Source of the DNA: Pseudonocardia lacus
GTDB lineage: Bacteria > Actinomycetota > Actinomycetes > Mycobacteriales > Pseudonocardiaceae
Length of the DNA stretch: 38,092 nt
Direction: 5' to 3'
Assembly: GCF_018531445.1 (NCBI RefSeq)
Contig: NZ_JAHDTH010000055.1
Coordinates: 1-38,092 of the forward strand
Made by a program: the position numbers and the translations under genes. This document shows positions 1 through 9,343 of this stretch, piece by piece. A model generated the notes under the pieces. That model did not search any database. It worked only from the letters and a program-made list of their open reading frames with translations, and was not told the DNA's origin. Within the stretch, counting starts at the first letter, position 1. Each line of letters begins with the position of its first letter.

Positions 1-1
1 C

Positions 2-112
2 GAGATCGGCGACGCCGGCAAGTTCCTGGTCGAGAAGGGCGTCGGCCCGGGCGGCGCGATCCCCACCAACACCTCCGGCGGCCACCTCTCGGAGAGCTAC
101 AGGCCGGCGTGA
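2..112 (+). pseudogene. Thiolase-like C-terminal fragment (5' partial, tail missing)
   Basis: The open frame enters from the left edge and stops at TGA 110-112. It contains GPGGAIPTNTSGGHLSESY, which resembles the C-terminal NTSGG block of thiolase / lipid-transfer-type acetyl-CoA acetyltransferases that act on acyl-CoA substrates. In that family the chain normally runs several dozen residues further after this block; here only Arg-Pro-Ala and a stop follow. The stop overlaps the GTG start of the next gene (GTGA). In actinobacteria the gene usually found directly before this membrane protein is trpE, so the last codons may be a trpE remnant. The fragment may be a real deletion junction or an assembly chimera at a contig end. 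The family call rests on 36 residues and is moderate. Confidence 0.5.
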
Positions 113-720
113 ACCCGCCGCGCTCGCCCCGGGCACTGGTCGCGGTGTGCGCGGCGCTGGCGCTGGCCGCGGCGGCCCTGGCCGGCTCCACGGCGCTGAC
201 CTGGGCGGAGGTCACCCCGCCCGGCCGGGCGCCGGTGCCGCTGTCCGGGGCCGCGCTGGCCCCGTCGCTCACCGGGATGGCGCTGCTGGCGCTGAGCGGC
301 GTCGCCGGCGCGGTGGCGATGTCGGGGCTCCTGCGCCGGTTCCTCGGCATCGTGCTGGTCGCGGTGGCCGCCGTCGTCGCGTGGGAGGTGGTGCCGGTGT
401 TCGTCGATCCGGTGGCGGCGGCCGGCGGGGCGGACCAGCCGAGCGGTGCGCCGGTCGCGGCCCTGGCCGGGCTGCCGGTGGCGCTCACCGCGGCGCCCGC
501 GCTGGCCCTGGCCGGCGCCGCGGTGCTGGTGGCGGTGGGGACCTTCGTGCTGCTGCGCGAGCCGCGGCTGCCGCGCTTCGGCGCGCGGTACGCCACCGGA
601 CGGCGCCCGGGCTCGGCGGGCGATCCCGATCGGCGCGCCTGGGACGACCTCGACGAGGGCCGCGACCCCACCGTCGGGGGCGGCCCCGCGGCGGGGTCGG
701 GCAGGGTGGACGATTCCTGA
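109..720 (+). CDS. Trp-operon-associated membrane protein (TIGR02234 type)
   Basis: This is a 203-residue integral membrane protein of unknown function. Hydrophobic segments lie at about residues 8-28, 48-72, 77-99 and 125-150, followed by a hydrophilic, Gly/Asp/Arg-rich cytoplasmic-type tail of about 50 residues. Length, four-segment layout and its place directly before trpC match the Trp-region conserved membrane protein family of actinobacteria. The GTG start at 109 overlaps the preceding stop in a GTGA arrangement, which suggests translational coupling to whatever gene normally precedes it, usually trpE. The biochemical role is unknown; the link to tryptophan synthesis is by position only. 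Confidence 0.8.
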   Translation: MNPPRSPRALVAVCAALALAAAALAGSTALTWAEVTPPGRAPVPLSGAALAPSLTGMALLALSGVAGAVAMSGLLRRFLGIVLVAVAAVVAWEVVPVFVDPVAAAGGADQPSGAPVAALAGLPVALTAAPALALAGAAVLVAVGTFVLLREPRLPRFGARYATGRRPGSAGDPDRRAWDDLDEGRDPTVGGGPAAGSGRVDDS

Positions 721-734
721 CGTCGGTGGACGTC

Positions 735-740
735 TAGCAT
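735..740 (+). promoter_or_regulatory. Candidate -10 box before trpC
   Basis: TAGCAT fits the actinobacterial TANNNT -10 pattern and lies 41 nt before the trpC ATG, leaving a leader that carries a GGGGGA purine run as ribosome binding site. No convincing -35 hexamer is seen at 16-19 nt. It may be an internal promoter of the trp cluster. Confidence 0.35.
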
Positions 741-781
741 TGCTGCGGCCCAGGCCAATCCGATAAGGGGGACCGGCTGCC

Positions 782-1606
782 ATGGAGAACGGCAGGGGCA
801 GCGTCCTCGACTCGATCGTCGACGGTGTCAGGGCGGACCTCGCGGTCCGCGAGGCGGAGGTCGACTTCGCGGAGATCAAGCGCCGCGCGGCCGCGGCGGC
901 TCCGCCGAAGGACGTGATGGCGGCCCTGCGCGCCCCCGGCATCGGGGTGATCGCGGAGGTCAAGCGGCGCAGTCCGTCCAAGGGCGACCTGGCGCCGATC
1001 GCCGACCCGGCCCAGCTGGCGGCCACCTACGCCGAGGGCGGCGCCCGGGTCATCAGCGTGCTCACCGAGCAGCGCCGCTTCGGCGGCTCGCTGGCCGACC
1101 TGGCCGCCGTGCGCGCCGCGGTCGACGTCCCGGTGCTGCGCAAGGACTTCGTGGTCACGCCCTACCAGGTCCACGAGGCGCGGGCCTACGGAGCCGACCT
1201 GGTGCTGCTGATCGTGGCGGCCCTGGAGCAGAACGTGCTGCTGGCGCTGCTGGACCGGGTGGAGTCGCTGGGGATGACGGCGCTCATCGAGGTGCACACC
1301 GAGGAGGAGTGCGACCGCGCCCTGGAGGCCGGCGCCAAGCTCATCGGGATCAACGCCCGCAACCTGCACACCCTCGAGGTCGACCGGAGCATCTTCGGGC
1401 GGATGGCGCCCGGCCTGCCCACCGACGTGCTGCGGGTGGCCGAGTCGGGCGTGCGCGGCCCGGGCGACCTGCTCACCTACGCCGGCTGGGGCGCCGACGC
1501 CGTGCTGGTCGGCGAGGGCCTGGTCACCAGCGGCGACCCGAAGGCCGCGGTGCGCAGCCTCGTCGCGGCCGGTTTCCACCCGTCCTGCTCGCGGGCCGTC
1601 CGCTAG
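782..1606 (+). CDS. trpC: Indole-3-glycerol phosphate synthase
   Basis: The 274-residue cytoplasmic TIM-barrel enzyme closes the ring of CdRP to give indole-3-glycerol phosphate, the fourth step of tryptophan synthesis from chorismate. Family blocks are all visible: [12 protein letters not shown] (Glu59, Lys61, Ser64), the catalytic RKDF block (Lys121-Asp122), LIEVH (Glu170), GINARNL (Asn191, Arg193) and AESG (Glu221). The ATG at 782 is preceded by a GGGGGA purine run about 10 nt upstream. Length is normal for the monofunctional enzyme. It lies upstream of trpB and trpA and probably shares their transcript. Confidence 0.96.
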   Translation: MENGRGSVLDSIVDGVRADLAVREAEVDFAEIKRRAAAAAPPKDVMAALRAPGIGVIAEVKRRSPSKGDLAPIADPAQLAATYAEGGARVISVLTEQRRFGGSLADLAAVRAAVDVPVLRKDFVVTPYQVHEARAYGADLVLLIVAALEQNVLLALLDRVESLGMTALIEVHTEEECDRALEAGAKLIGINARNLHTLEVDRSIFGRMAPGLPTDVLRVAESGVRGPGDLLTYAGWGADAVLVGEGLVTSGDPKAAVRSLVAAGFHPSCSRAVR

Positions 1607-1636
1607 CACGAGCAGAACCCGCGGCCGCCGAATCCG

Positions 1637-3012
<1,376 letters not shown>

Positions 3013-3016
<4 letters not shown>

Positions 3017-3810
3017 GCGCCGTCGAGGATCTCTTCGCCGGAACCCGGGCGGAGGGCCGCGCCGCCCTGGTCGGCTACCTGCCCGCCGGCTACCCGAGCG
3101 TCGACGGCTCGGTCGAGCTGCTCTCGGCGATGGTCGAGGGCGGCTGCGACCTGCTGGAGATCGGCGTCCCGTACTCCGACCCGGTCATGGACGGCCCGAC
3201 GATCCAGGCCGCTGCCGACACCGCGCTGCGCGCCGGCTTCCGGCTGCGCGACGTGTTCACCGTGGTCGAGCGGGTCGCCGCGGCCGGGGGTCGGGCCATG
3301 GTGATGACCTACTACAACCCGGTGCTGCGCTACGGCGTCGACGCCTTCGCCCGCGACTTCGCCTCCGCCGGCGGTCTCGGCCTGATCACCCCCGACCTCA
3401 TCCCGGACGAGGCCGACGAGTGGCTGGCCGCCTCCGACGCGCACGGCCTCGACCGGACGTTCCTGGTCGCGCCCTCGTCGTCGGAGGAGCGGATCGAGTC
3501 CACCGCGCGGGCGAGCCGCGGGTTCCTCTACGCCACCTCCACCATGGGGGTCACCGGCGCCCGCGACGCGGTCGCCTCCGCGGCGCCGGAGCTGGTCGAG
3601 CGCTGCCGCCGGCACACCGCGCTCGCGATCGGTGTCGGTCTGGGCGTGCGGTCGGCCGCACAGGCCGCCGAGGTGGCCTCGTTCGCCGACGGCGTCATCG
3701 TCGGGTCGGCGTTCGTGACGGCGGCGGAGCGGGCCGGCGCGCGGGGTGTGCGCGACCTGGCGGCCGAGCTGGCCGCCGGGGCGAGGGGCGGCGCCACCGT
3801 CGGGGCCTGA
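3013..3810 (+). CDS. trpA: Tryptophan synthase alpha chain
   Basis: The alpha subunit cleaves indole-3-glycerol phosphate to indole and glyceraldehyde-3-phosphate, and indole is channelled to TrpB. The 265-residue TIM barrel carries both catalytic acids: Glu49 in [11 protein letters not shown] and Asp60 in PVMDGPTIQ. The phosphate-binding region GVGLGVRS and the [10 protein letters not shown] strand near the C-terminus are also present. The GTG start overlaps the trpB TGA by 4 nt, the usual sign of translational coupling that keeps subunits equimolar. Confidence 0.96.
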
Positions 3811-3831
3811 GCCCCGCGATACCGTGGCCCG

Positions 3832-4971
3832 GTGAGCACAGCACTGGCCGCCAGCACCGTCCTGGCGTACCTGCCGAGTCCGGACCGCGGCGTCTGGTAC
3901 ATCGGCCCGGTCCCCATCAGGGCGTACGCGCTGTGCATCATCGCCGGGATCGTGATCGCGGTGGTCTGGGGCGAGCGGCGGTTGGTCGCGCGCGGCGGAC
4001 CGGCCGGCACGGTCACCGACGTCGCGGTGTACGCGGTGCCGTTCGGGCTGGTCGGCGGCCGGCTCTACCACGTGGCCACCGACTGGCCGAAGTACTTCGG
4101 CCCGAACGGCGACCCGGTGGCCGCGCTCAAGATCTGGGAAGGCGGCCTGGGCATCTGGGGCGCCATCGCGCTGGGCGCGGTCGGGGCCTGGATCGGCTGC
4201 CGGCGCCGCGGCGTCCCGCTGCCGTTCTTCGCCGACGCCGTCGCCCCCGGCATCGTCGTCGCGCAGGCCGTCGGGCGGCTGGGCAACTACTTCAACCAGG
4301 AGCTCTACGGCGCCCCGACCGACGTGCCGTGGGGCCTGGAGATCTACCGCCGGGTCGACCCGGCCACCGGCGCCCCCGACCCGCTCGGCGGCGTCGCGCT
4401 CGACCACACCCCCATCGAGGTCGTGCACCCCACGTTCCTGTACGAGCTGCTGCTCAACCTGCTCGTCGCGGCGATCGTGGTGTGGGCCGACCGCCGGTTC
4501 CGGCTCGGGCACGGCCGGGCGTTCGCGATCTACGTCGCCGGCTACACCGCCGGGCGGTTCTTCATCGAGCAGATGCGCACCGACGAGGCCACCCGGGTCT
4601 TCGGCGACATCCGCATCAACGTCGTGGTGTCCGCCGTCGTGTTCGTCGGCGCCGTGCTCTACGTGGCGCTGGTCCGCAGGCCCCGCGAGGTGCTGGAATT
4701 CGCCGAGGAGGCGACCCCGGACGAGCCGACCGACGCCGCGCCGAGCCTGCGCAAGGGCGGCACCGCGCGCACGACCGGGTCCGGGGGCGGTGTCGCGGTC
4801 GCCGAGCCGACGACCGAGGTCGCCACCCGCACCGACGAGCCCGCCGCCGACGGGGCGAGCGCCGCGGAGCCCGCCGACGCGGCCGAGTCGTCCGCTGAGT
4901 CGACCGCGGAGCCCGCCGCCACCGAGACCGCCGAGGACGCCCCGGGCGACAAGCGGGAGCGCGAGGGGTGA
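3832..4971 (+). CDS. lgt: Phosphatidylglycerol-prolipoprotein diacylglyceryl transferase
   Basis: Lgt moves a diacylglyceryl group from phosphatidylglycerol to the lipobox cysteine of prelipoproteins in the plasma membrane. The 379-residue protein has about seven membrane segments and the family signature GRLGNYFNQELYG (148-160, with Arg149, Asn152 and Glu157), HPTFLYE (199-205) and GRFFIEQMRTDE. Residues from about 285 onward form a long acidic Ala/Glu/Thr-rich tail, probably cytoplasmic and disordered, seen as extensions in some actinobacterial homologues. TACCGT at 3820-3825 sits 6 nt before the GTG start, so it may have its own leaderless promoter although it follows trpA by only 21 nt. 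The stop overlaps the next gene (GTGA). Confidence 0.95.
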   Translation: MSTALAASTVLAYLPSPDRGVWYIGPVPIRAYALCIIAGIVIAVVWGERRLVARGGPAGTVTDVAVYAVPFGLVGGRLYHVATDWPKYFGPNGDPVAALKIWEGGLGIWGAIALGAVGAWIGCRRRGVPLPFFADAVAPGIVVAQAVGRLGNYFNQELYGAPTDVPWGLEIYRRVDPATGAPDPLGGVALDHTPIEVVHPTFLYELLLNLLVAAIVVWADRRFRLGHGRAFAIYVAGYTAGRFFIEQMRTDEATRVFGDIRINVVVSAVVFVGAVLYVALVRRPREVLEFAEEATPDEPTDAAPSLRKGGTARTTGSGGGVAVAEPTTEVATRTDEPAADGASAAEPADAAESSAESTAEPAATETAEDAPGDKREREG

Positions 4972-5603
4972 GGTTCACCGGCTTCGGCGAGGACGCCGTC
5001 GAGTTCTACGACGGCCTGGCCGCGGACAACTCGAAGGCCTACTGGACCGACCGCCGGGCCGTCTACGAGGAGCACGTGCGGGCGCCGATGCGGGCCCTGC
5101 TGGACGACCTGGAGGCCGAGTTCGGCTCCGGGAAGATCTTCCGGCCGTACCGCGACCTGCGCTTCGCCAAGGACAAGACCCCGTACAAGGACCACTGCGG
5201 CGCCACCGCCGGCCCGTTCTACGTGCAGGTCGGCCCGGACGGGCTGATGGCCGCCGGCGGCTACTACGCGATGGCCTCCGACCAGGTGGCCCGCTTCCGC
5301 ACCGCGGTCGCCGACGACCGCCGCGGCGAGGACCTGGTCAAGCGCCTCGACGCGCTGCGCGCCGACGGGATCGAGATCGCCGGGGAGACCCTGCGCACCC
5401 GTCCGCGCGGCGTCGACCCCGAGCACCCCCGCATCGACCTGCTGCGGCACAAGGGGCTCTACGGCCGGCGCGGCTGGGAGCCCGACGACGCGCTGCACGA
5501 GCCGGGAGCGCGCGATCGCGTGATCGCGGCGTGGCGCGCCGTGACGCCGCTGGTCGAGTGGCTGGGTGACCACGTCGGACCATCCGAGCAGCCGCGTCGC
5601 TGA
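4968..5603 (+). CDS. DUF2461 family protein
   Basis: This 211-residue soluble protein matches the DUF2461 (TIGR02453) family of unknown function. The pattern includes an N-terminal FTGFGEDAVEFYDGLAADN block, then FRPYRDLRFAKDKTPYKDH at about residues 62-80, and the YVQVGPDGLMAAGGYY block near 90. Length is typical. The GTG start overlaps the lgt stop by 4 nt, so the two are probably co-translated, but no functional link to lipoprotein modification is known. No catalytic residues can be assigned. Confidence 0.85.
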   Translation: MRFTGFGEDAVEFYDGLAADNSKAYWTDRRAVYEEHVRAPMRALLDDLEAEFGSGKIFRPYRDLRFAKDKTPYKDHCGATAGPFYVQVGPDGLMAAGGYYAMASDQVARFRTAVADDRRGEDLVKRLDALRADGIEIAGETLRTRPRGVDPEHPRIDLLRHKGLYGRRGWEPDDALHEPGARDRVIAAWRAVTPLVEWLGDHVGPSEQPRR

Positions 5604-5755
5604 CTCCTCCGATCGCCCCATCGGGTGATCTGTTCGGACGATCCATACGCCGGGTCGTCGTACGCCCATCGACCGGTCGCCCGATCAGCGGTGCCGTCCA
5701 CCGGGTTTTGTGGAGCCCTTAAGGATCTGCTTCCTGATCGTTCCAGTACGCGCGC

Positions 5756-5761
5756 TAGACT
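5756..5761 (+). promoter_or_regulatory. pyk -10 box, leaderless type
   Basis: TAGACT fits TANNNT and is followed after 7 nt by the pyk GTG at 5769, so transcription would begin at or next to the start codon. There is no Shine-Dalgarno sequence in that gap. No clear -35 is visible. The 165 bp upstream (5604-5768) carries no gene. Confidence 0.6.
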
Positions 5762-5768
5762 CCCGAAC

Positions 5769-7190
5769 GTGAGCCGTCGCACAAAAATCGTCTGCACCAT
5801 CGGCCCGGCGACCGCCAGCCCGGACCGCATCAAGGAGCTCGTGCAGGCCGGCATGGACGTCGCGCGGCTGAACTTCAGCCACGGCAACCGCGACGACCAC
5901 AAGCGCGTCTACGAGATGGTCCGCACCACGGCCGACGCCGAGGGCCGTGCCGTCGGCATCCTGGCCGACCTGCAGGGACCCAAGATCCGCCTCGGGCGTT
6001 TCGCCACCGGGCCGGTCGAGTGGCGCACCGGCGAGGAGGTGCGGATCACCGTCGAGGACGTGGCCGGCACCCACGACCGGGTCTCCACCACCTACTCCGG
6101 CCTCGCCGACGACGCCCGCCCCGACGACCGTCTCCTCGTCGACGACGGCAAGGTCGGGCTGCGGGTCATCGGCGTCGACGGCCTCGACGTCATCTGCCGG
6201 GTCACCGAGGGCGGCCCGGTCAGCGACAACAAGGGCCTCTCGCTGCCCGGCATGAACGTCTCGGTGCCGGCGCTGAGCGAGAAGGACATCGCCGACCTGG
6301 AGTTCGCGCTCGACCTGCGCGTCGACACGATCGCCCTGTCGTTCGTGCGCAGCCCGGCCGACATCGACCTCGTCCACAAGATCATGGACGGCAAGGGCGC
6401 CCGGCTGCCGGTGATCGCCAAGCTGGAGAAGCCGGAGGCCGTCGACAACCTCGAGGCCATCGTGCTCGCCTTCGACGGCGTCATGGTCGCCCGCGGCGAC
6501 CTCGGCGTCGAACTGCCGCTGGAGCACGTGCCGCTGGTGCAGAAGCGGGCCATCCAGATCGCCCGCGAGAACGCCAAGCCGGTCATCGTGGCCACCCAGA
6601 TGCTCGAGTCGATGATCACCAACTCGCGGCCGACCCGGGCCGAGGCCTCCGACGTCGCCAACGCCGTGCTCGACGGCGCCGACGCGGTCATGCTCTCCGG
6701 GGAGACCGGCGTCGGCCGCTACCCGATCAAGACCGTGCGGACGATGGCGCAGATCGTGGAGGCCGTCGAGGCCGGACCGGTCAACGTGCCGCCGCTCAAC
6801 CACGTGCCGCGCACCAAGCGCGGGGTGCTGTCCTACGCCGCCCGCGACATCGGCGAGCGGCTCTCGGCCCGGGCGATCGTCACGTTCACCCAGTCCGGCG
6901 ACACCGCGCGCCGCCTCGCCCGGCTGCACACCCGGCTGCCGCTGCTGGCCTTCACCCCCGTGCCCGACGTGCGCAGCCAGCTCGCGCTCACCTGGGGCGT
7001 GGAGACGTTCCTGGTCGACTACGTCGACAGCACCGACGCCATGGTCCGCCAGGTCGACCACTCGATGCTGTCGATCGAGCGCTTCAACCGGGGCGACCTC
7101 GTCGTCATCGTGGCGGGCTCGCCGCCCGGCACCGCGGGCTCCACCAACCTCATCCGGGTGCACCGCCTCGGCGAGGACGACCTGGGCTGA
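5769..7190 (+). CDS. pyk: Pyruvate kinase
   Basis: Pyruvate kinase transfers phosphate from phosphoenolpyruvate to ADP in the last step of glycolysis. From the GTG at 5769 the product is 473 residues and begins SRRTKIVCTIGPA, exactly where the family begins; the upstream in-frame extension is not conserved-looking. Visible motifs are ARLNFSHG (32-39), LQGPKIR, the active-site IAKLEKPEAVDN (Lys218, Glu220) and VMVARGDLGVEL (Asp244), then the long effector-type C-terminal domain. The start is supported by a leaderless promoter arrangement. It stands alone between DUF2461 and the thioesterase gene. Confidence 0.96.
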   Translation: MSRRTKIVCTIGPATASPDRIKELVQAGMDVARLNFSHGNRDDHKRVYEMVRTTADAEGRAVGILADLQGPKIRLGRFATGPVEWRTGEEVRITVEDVAGTHDRVSTTYSGLADDARPDDRLLVDDGKVGLRVIGVDGLDVICRVTEGGPVSDNKGLSLPGMNVSVPALSEKDIADLEFALDLRVDTIALSFVRSPADIDLVHKIMDGKGARLPVIAKLEKPEAVDNLEAIVLAFDGVMVARGDLGVELPLEHVPLVQKRAIQIARENAKPVIVATQMLESMITNSRPTRAEASDVANAVLDGADAVMLSGETGVGRYPIKTVRTMAQIVEAVEAGPVNVPPLNHVPRTKRGVLSYAARDIGERLSARAIVTFTQSGDTARRLARLHTRLPLLAFTPVPDVRSQLALTWGVETFLVDYVDSTDAMVRQVDHSMLSIERFNRGDLVVIVAGSPPGTAGSTNLIRVHRLGEDDLG

Positions 7191-7232
7191 CGCCCGCGCG
7201 GTCCGCCGCCCGGAGCCTGACAGGATGACCGG

Positions 7233-8123
7233 GTGACAGGTTCCCCCACCACGAGCCCCGTGCCCGGCGCCGAGTCGCCCCAGCCGGAACTGGATGCGCT
7301 CATCGAGCTGCTCGACCTGGAGCAGCTCGACGTGAACCTGTTCCGCGGGTTCAGCCCGCCGAACAGCCCGACCCGGGTGTTCGGCGGGCAGGTGGCCGGC
7401 CAGGCGCTGGTCGCGGCCGCCCGCACGGTGGCCGCCGACCGCGTCGTGCACTCGCTGCACGCGTACTTCATCCGCGCGGGCGACCCGAGCGTGCCGATCA
7501 TCTACACCACCGAGCCGGTGCGCGACGGCCGCTCGTTCACCACCCGCCGGGTGCTCGCGGTGCAGCGCGGCGAGGCGATCTTCTCGCTGTCCGCGTCGTT
7601 CCAGGAGGAGCAGGAGGGACTGGAGCACACCGAGCCCGCGCCCGAGGGCGTCCCCGACCCGGAGAGCCTGCCGTCGCTGGAGCAGTTGCGCCGCGAGGGC
7701 AGGCTGAGCTCCTGGTACACCGCGCAGCACCCGATCGACATGCGCTTCGTCGGGGTGCCCACCTGGTCGCAGGAGCGCACCGAGCCGACCGACGAGCCGA
7801 TCCGCGTCTGGATGCGCGCCGCCGGCGCCCTGCCCGACGACCCGCAGCTGCACGCCTGCATGCTGACCTACGCCAGCGACCTCACCCTGCTCGGCTCGGT
7901 GTTCACCCGGCACGCCCCCGTGCCCGGGCTGAACTCGGCGAGCCTGGACCACGCGGTGTGGTTCCACCGCCGGTTCCGCGCCGACGAGTGGCTGCTCTAC
8001 ACCTGCTACTCGCCGACGGCGTCGGGCTCGCGCGGGCTGGCCACCGGCCGGTTCACCGACCGCGACGGCCGGATGATCGCCACCGTGGTCCAGGAGGGCC
8101 TGGTCCGGCTGCCCCGCTCCTGA
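7233..8123 (+). CDS. tesB: Acyl-CoA thioesterase II
   Basis: TesB-type double hot-dog enzymes hydrolyse acyl-CoA to free fatty acid and CoA. The 296-residue product has the RVFGGQVAGQALVAA block at about 48-63, LHAYFIRAGDP, SLSASFQ, and the residues aligning with the E. coli TesB triad: Asp216 (YASDLTLL), Ser237 in place of Thr (NSASLDHAVWFHR) and Gln287 (VVQEGL). The GTG start is preceded by CAGGAT at 7221-7226 with a 6-nt gap, which fits the leaderless pattern of the window rather than a ribosome binding site. The physiological substrate cannot be deduced. Confidence 0.93.
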   Translation: MTGSPTTSPVPGAESPQPELDALIELLDLEQLDVNLFRGFSPPNSPTRVFGGQVAGQALVAAARTVAADRVVHSLHAYFIRAGDPSVPIIYTTEPVRDGRSFTTRRVLAVQRGEAIFSLSASFQEEQEGLEHTEPAPEGVPDPESLPSLEQLRREGRLSSWYTAQHPIDMRFVGVPTWSQERTEPTDEPIRVWMRAAGALPDDPQLHACMLTYASDLTLLGSVFTRHAPVPGLNSASLDHAVWFHRRFRADEWLLYTCYSPTASGSRGLATGRFTDRDGRMIATVVQEGLVRLPRS

Positions 8124-8161
8124 CCGGCCGCGCCGTGCCCGATCGGCGGTAGCGTGCCCGG

Positions 8162-8878
8162 ATGCAGACCGAGGTCACCCTCACCGGCGCCGGCGGCGTC
8201 CGCTACCCCGGCGTCCTGACCGTCCCCGACGACCGTGCCCCCGACGGGGACGGCGCCCGCCCGGCGCTGCTGATGATCTACGAGGCGTTCGGGATGACCG
8301 ACGAGATGAAGCGCGTCGCACGCGACCTCGCCGCCGAGGGCTACGTCGTGCTCATCCCCGACCTGTTCGCCGCCGCCGGCCCCAAGCCGCTGTGCGTCAT
8401 GCGGACGATGCGCACCATGCTGCGGGGGGAGGGCCGCGCGCTGCACGACCTGGAGACCGCCCGCCGCTGGCTGGCCGCCCGCCCCGAGGTCGACGCCGAC
8501 CGCATCGGCACCATCGGCTTCTGCATGGGCGGCAGCTTCGCGCTGCTGCTGGCCCGCACCGGGCTGTACAAGGTCAGCGCACCGTTCTACCCACAGGCCG
8601 TCGACCTGCCCCGGGCGTGCCCGGTCGTGGCCAGCTTCGGCGGGCGCGACCGCACGACCAAGGCGTTCGCGGGCAAGCTCGACGAGCGCCTCGACGAACT
8701 CGGCGAGCCGCACGACGTGAAGGTCTACCCCGAGGCGGGGCACTCGTTCTACACGCGGACCGACGGACTCATGGGTCGGCTGGGGCCGCGTCTCCCGCTG
8801 CGGGCGGAGTACCACGAGGCGAGTGCCCGGGATGCCCACCGGAGGATCTTGGCGTTCTTCCGGGAGCACTTGGGGTGA
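8162..8878 (+). CDS. Dienelactone hydrolase family protein
   Basis: This is a 238-residue alpha/beta hydrolase of the dienelactone hydrolase family. The catalytic set is complete: nucleophile Cys121 in GFCMGGSFALL, Asp163 in FGGRDRTTK and His194 in EAGHSFYT, plus the helper Glu41 in YEAFGM. Members hydrolyse lactones or esters; without a chlorocatechol or other aromatic degradation cluster here the substrate is unknown. ATG 8162 lies 6 nt after TAGCGT (8150-8155), again leaderless-like. A 465-bp non-coding region follows. Confidence 0.9.
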   Translation: MQTEVTLTGAGGVRYPGVLTVPDDRAPDGDGARPALLMIYEAFGMTDEMKRVARDLAAEGYVVLIPDLFAAAGPKPLCVMRTMRTMLRGEGRALHDLETARRWLAARPEVDADRIGTIGFCMGGSFALLLARTGLYKVSAPFYPQAVDLPRACPVVASFGGRDRTTKAFAGKLDERLDELGEPHDVKVYPEAGHSFYTRTDGLMGRLGPRLPLRAEYHEASARDAHRRILAFFREHLG

Positions 8879-9005
8879 GGTTCTTCCGGCGGCGCCTACG
8901 GCGTTCCTGAGAGGCCTCCGCGGCGGGCGACCTCTGATCGAACAGGGGGCTTGGGGAGGGTGCCAGGCTTCCCGTTCGGTCCGGGTCCGGGGTCGGGTGG
9001 TCGGG

Positions 9006-9083
9006 GGCGTCTTCGCAGGGGCGTCGTGGTCTTCGCAGGTGCCGTAGACCCTGCGCAGACCATGACGACTCTGCGAAGACGCC
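9006..9083. repeat. 78-nt nested intergenic palindrome
   Basis: The outer arms GGCGTCTTCGCAG (9006-9018) and CTGCGAAGACGCC (9071-9083) are a perfect 13-bp inverted repeat. Inside them, 9020-9039 and 9049-9068 pair at 17 of 20 positions around a 9-nt loop. The hexamer CTTCGC recurs in both left arms. As RNA this would be a very stable hairpin; no T-run follows. It could be a REP-like element, a transcript stabiliser or a terminator of the hydrolase transcript. Confidence 0.75.
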
Positions 9084-9236
9084 AACGGGGGTGCGTGGTT
9101 GCCGAGGGTGAGTCGATCATGTGATGGCGGGGGCCTCGCAGCCCGCCGGCTGGCTGCGACGGCTCAGCCAGCGCTGCGACACCCACATGGCGCTGCGAGG
9201 ACGCCCAGAGGTCGCCCGGCGCGTCGGAGCCGCCGG

Positions 9237-9278
9237 AGGCCCCTCAACAGCGCCGCAGGCCCCTCACAGCACGCCGCA
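9237..9278. repeat. Short tandem repeat, two units
   Basis: AGGCCCCTCAACAGCGCCGC (9237-9256) is followed directly by a variant unit (9257-9278) that shares AGGCCCCTCA, CAGC and GCCGC. Units differ by small indels. No function is apparent. Confidence 0.55.
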
Positions 9279-9343
9279 GACGCTGGCCGGAGGCGCAGCC
9301 CACAAAGCCGCCGGAGATCCCGGAACAGAGGCAGGATGTGGGC

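Larger units (their letters stand above)
8879..9343. other. 465-bp intergenic region without a gene
   Basis: No open frame here on either strand looks like a protein gene. The region carries a 78-nt nested palindrome (9006-9083), a run of CTGCGA repeats around 9146-9198, a tandem pair of about 20-nt units (9237-9278), and at its right end the CAGGAT box used by metY. Composition stays very GC-rich. Confidence 0.7.

Noticed and set aside
8896..9186. Possible small gene in the region between the hydrolase and metY
   Set aside because: Candidate frames on both strands cross the palindrome and have no ribosome binding site or protein-like composition.
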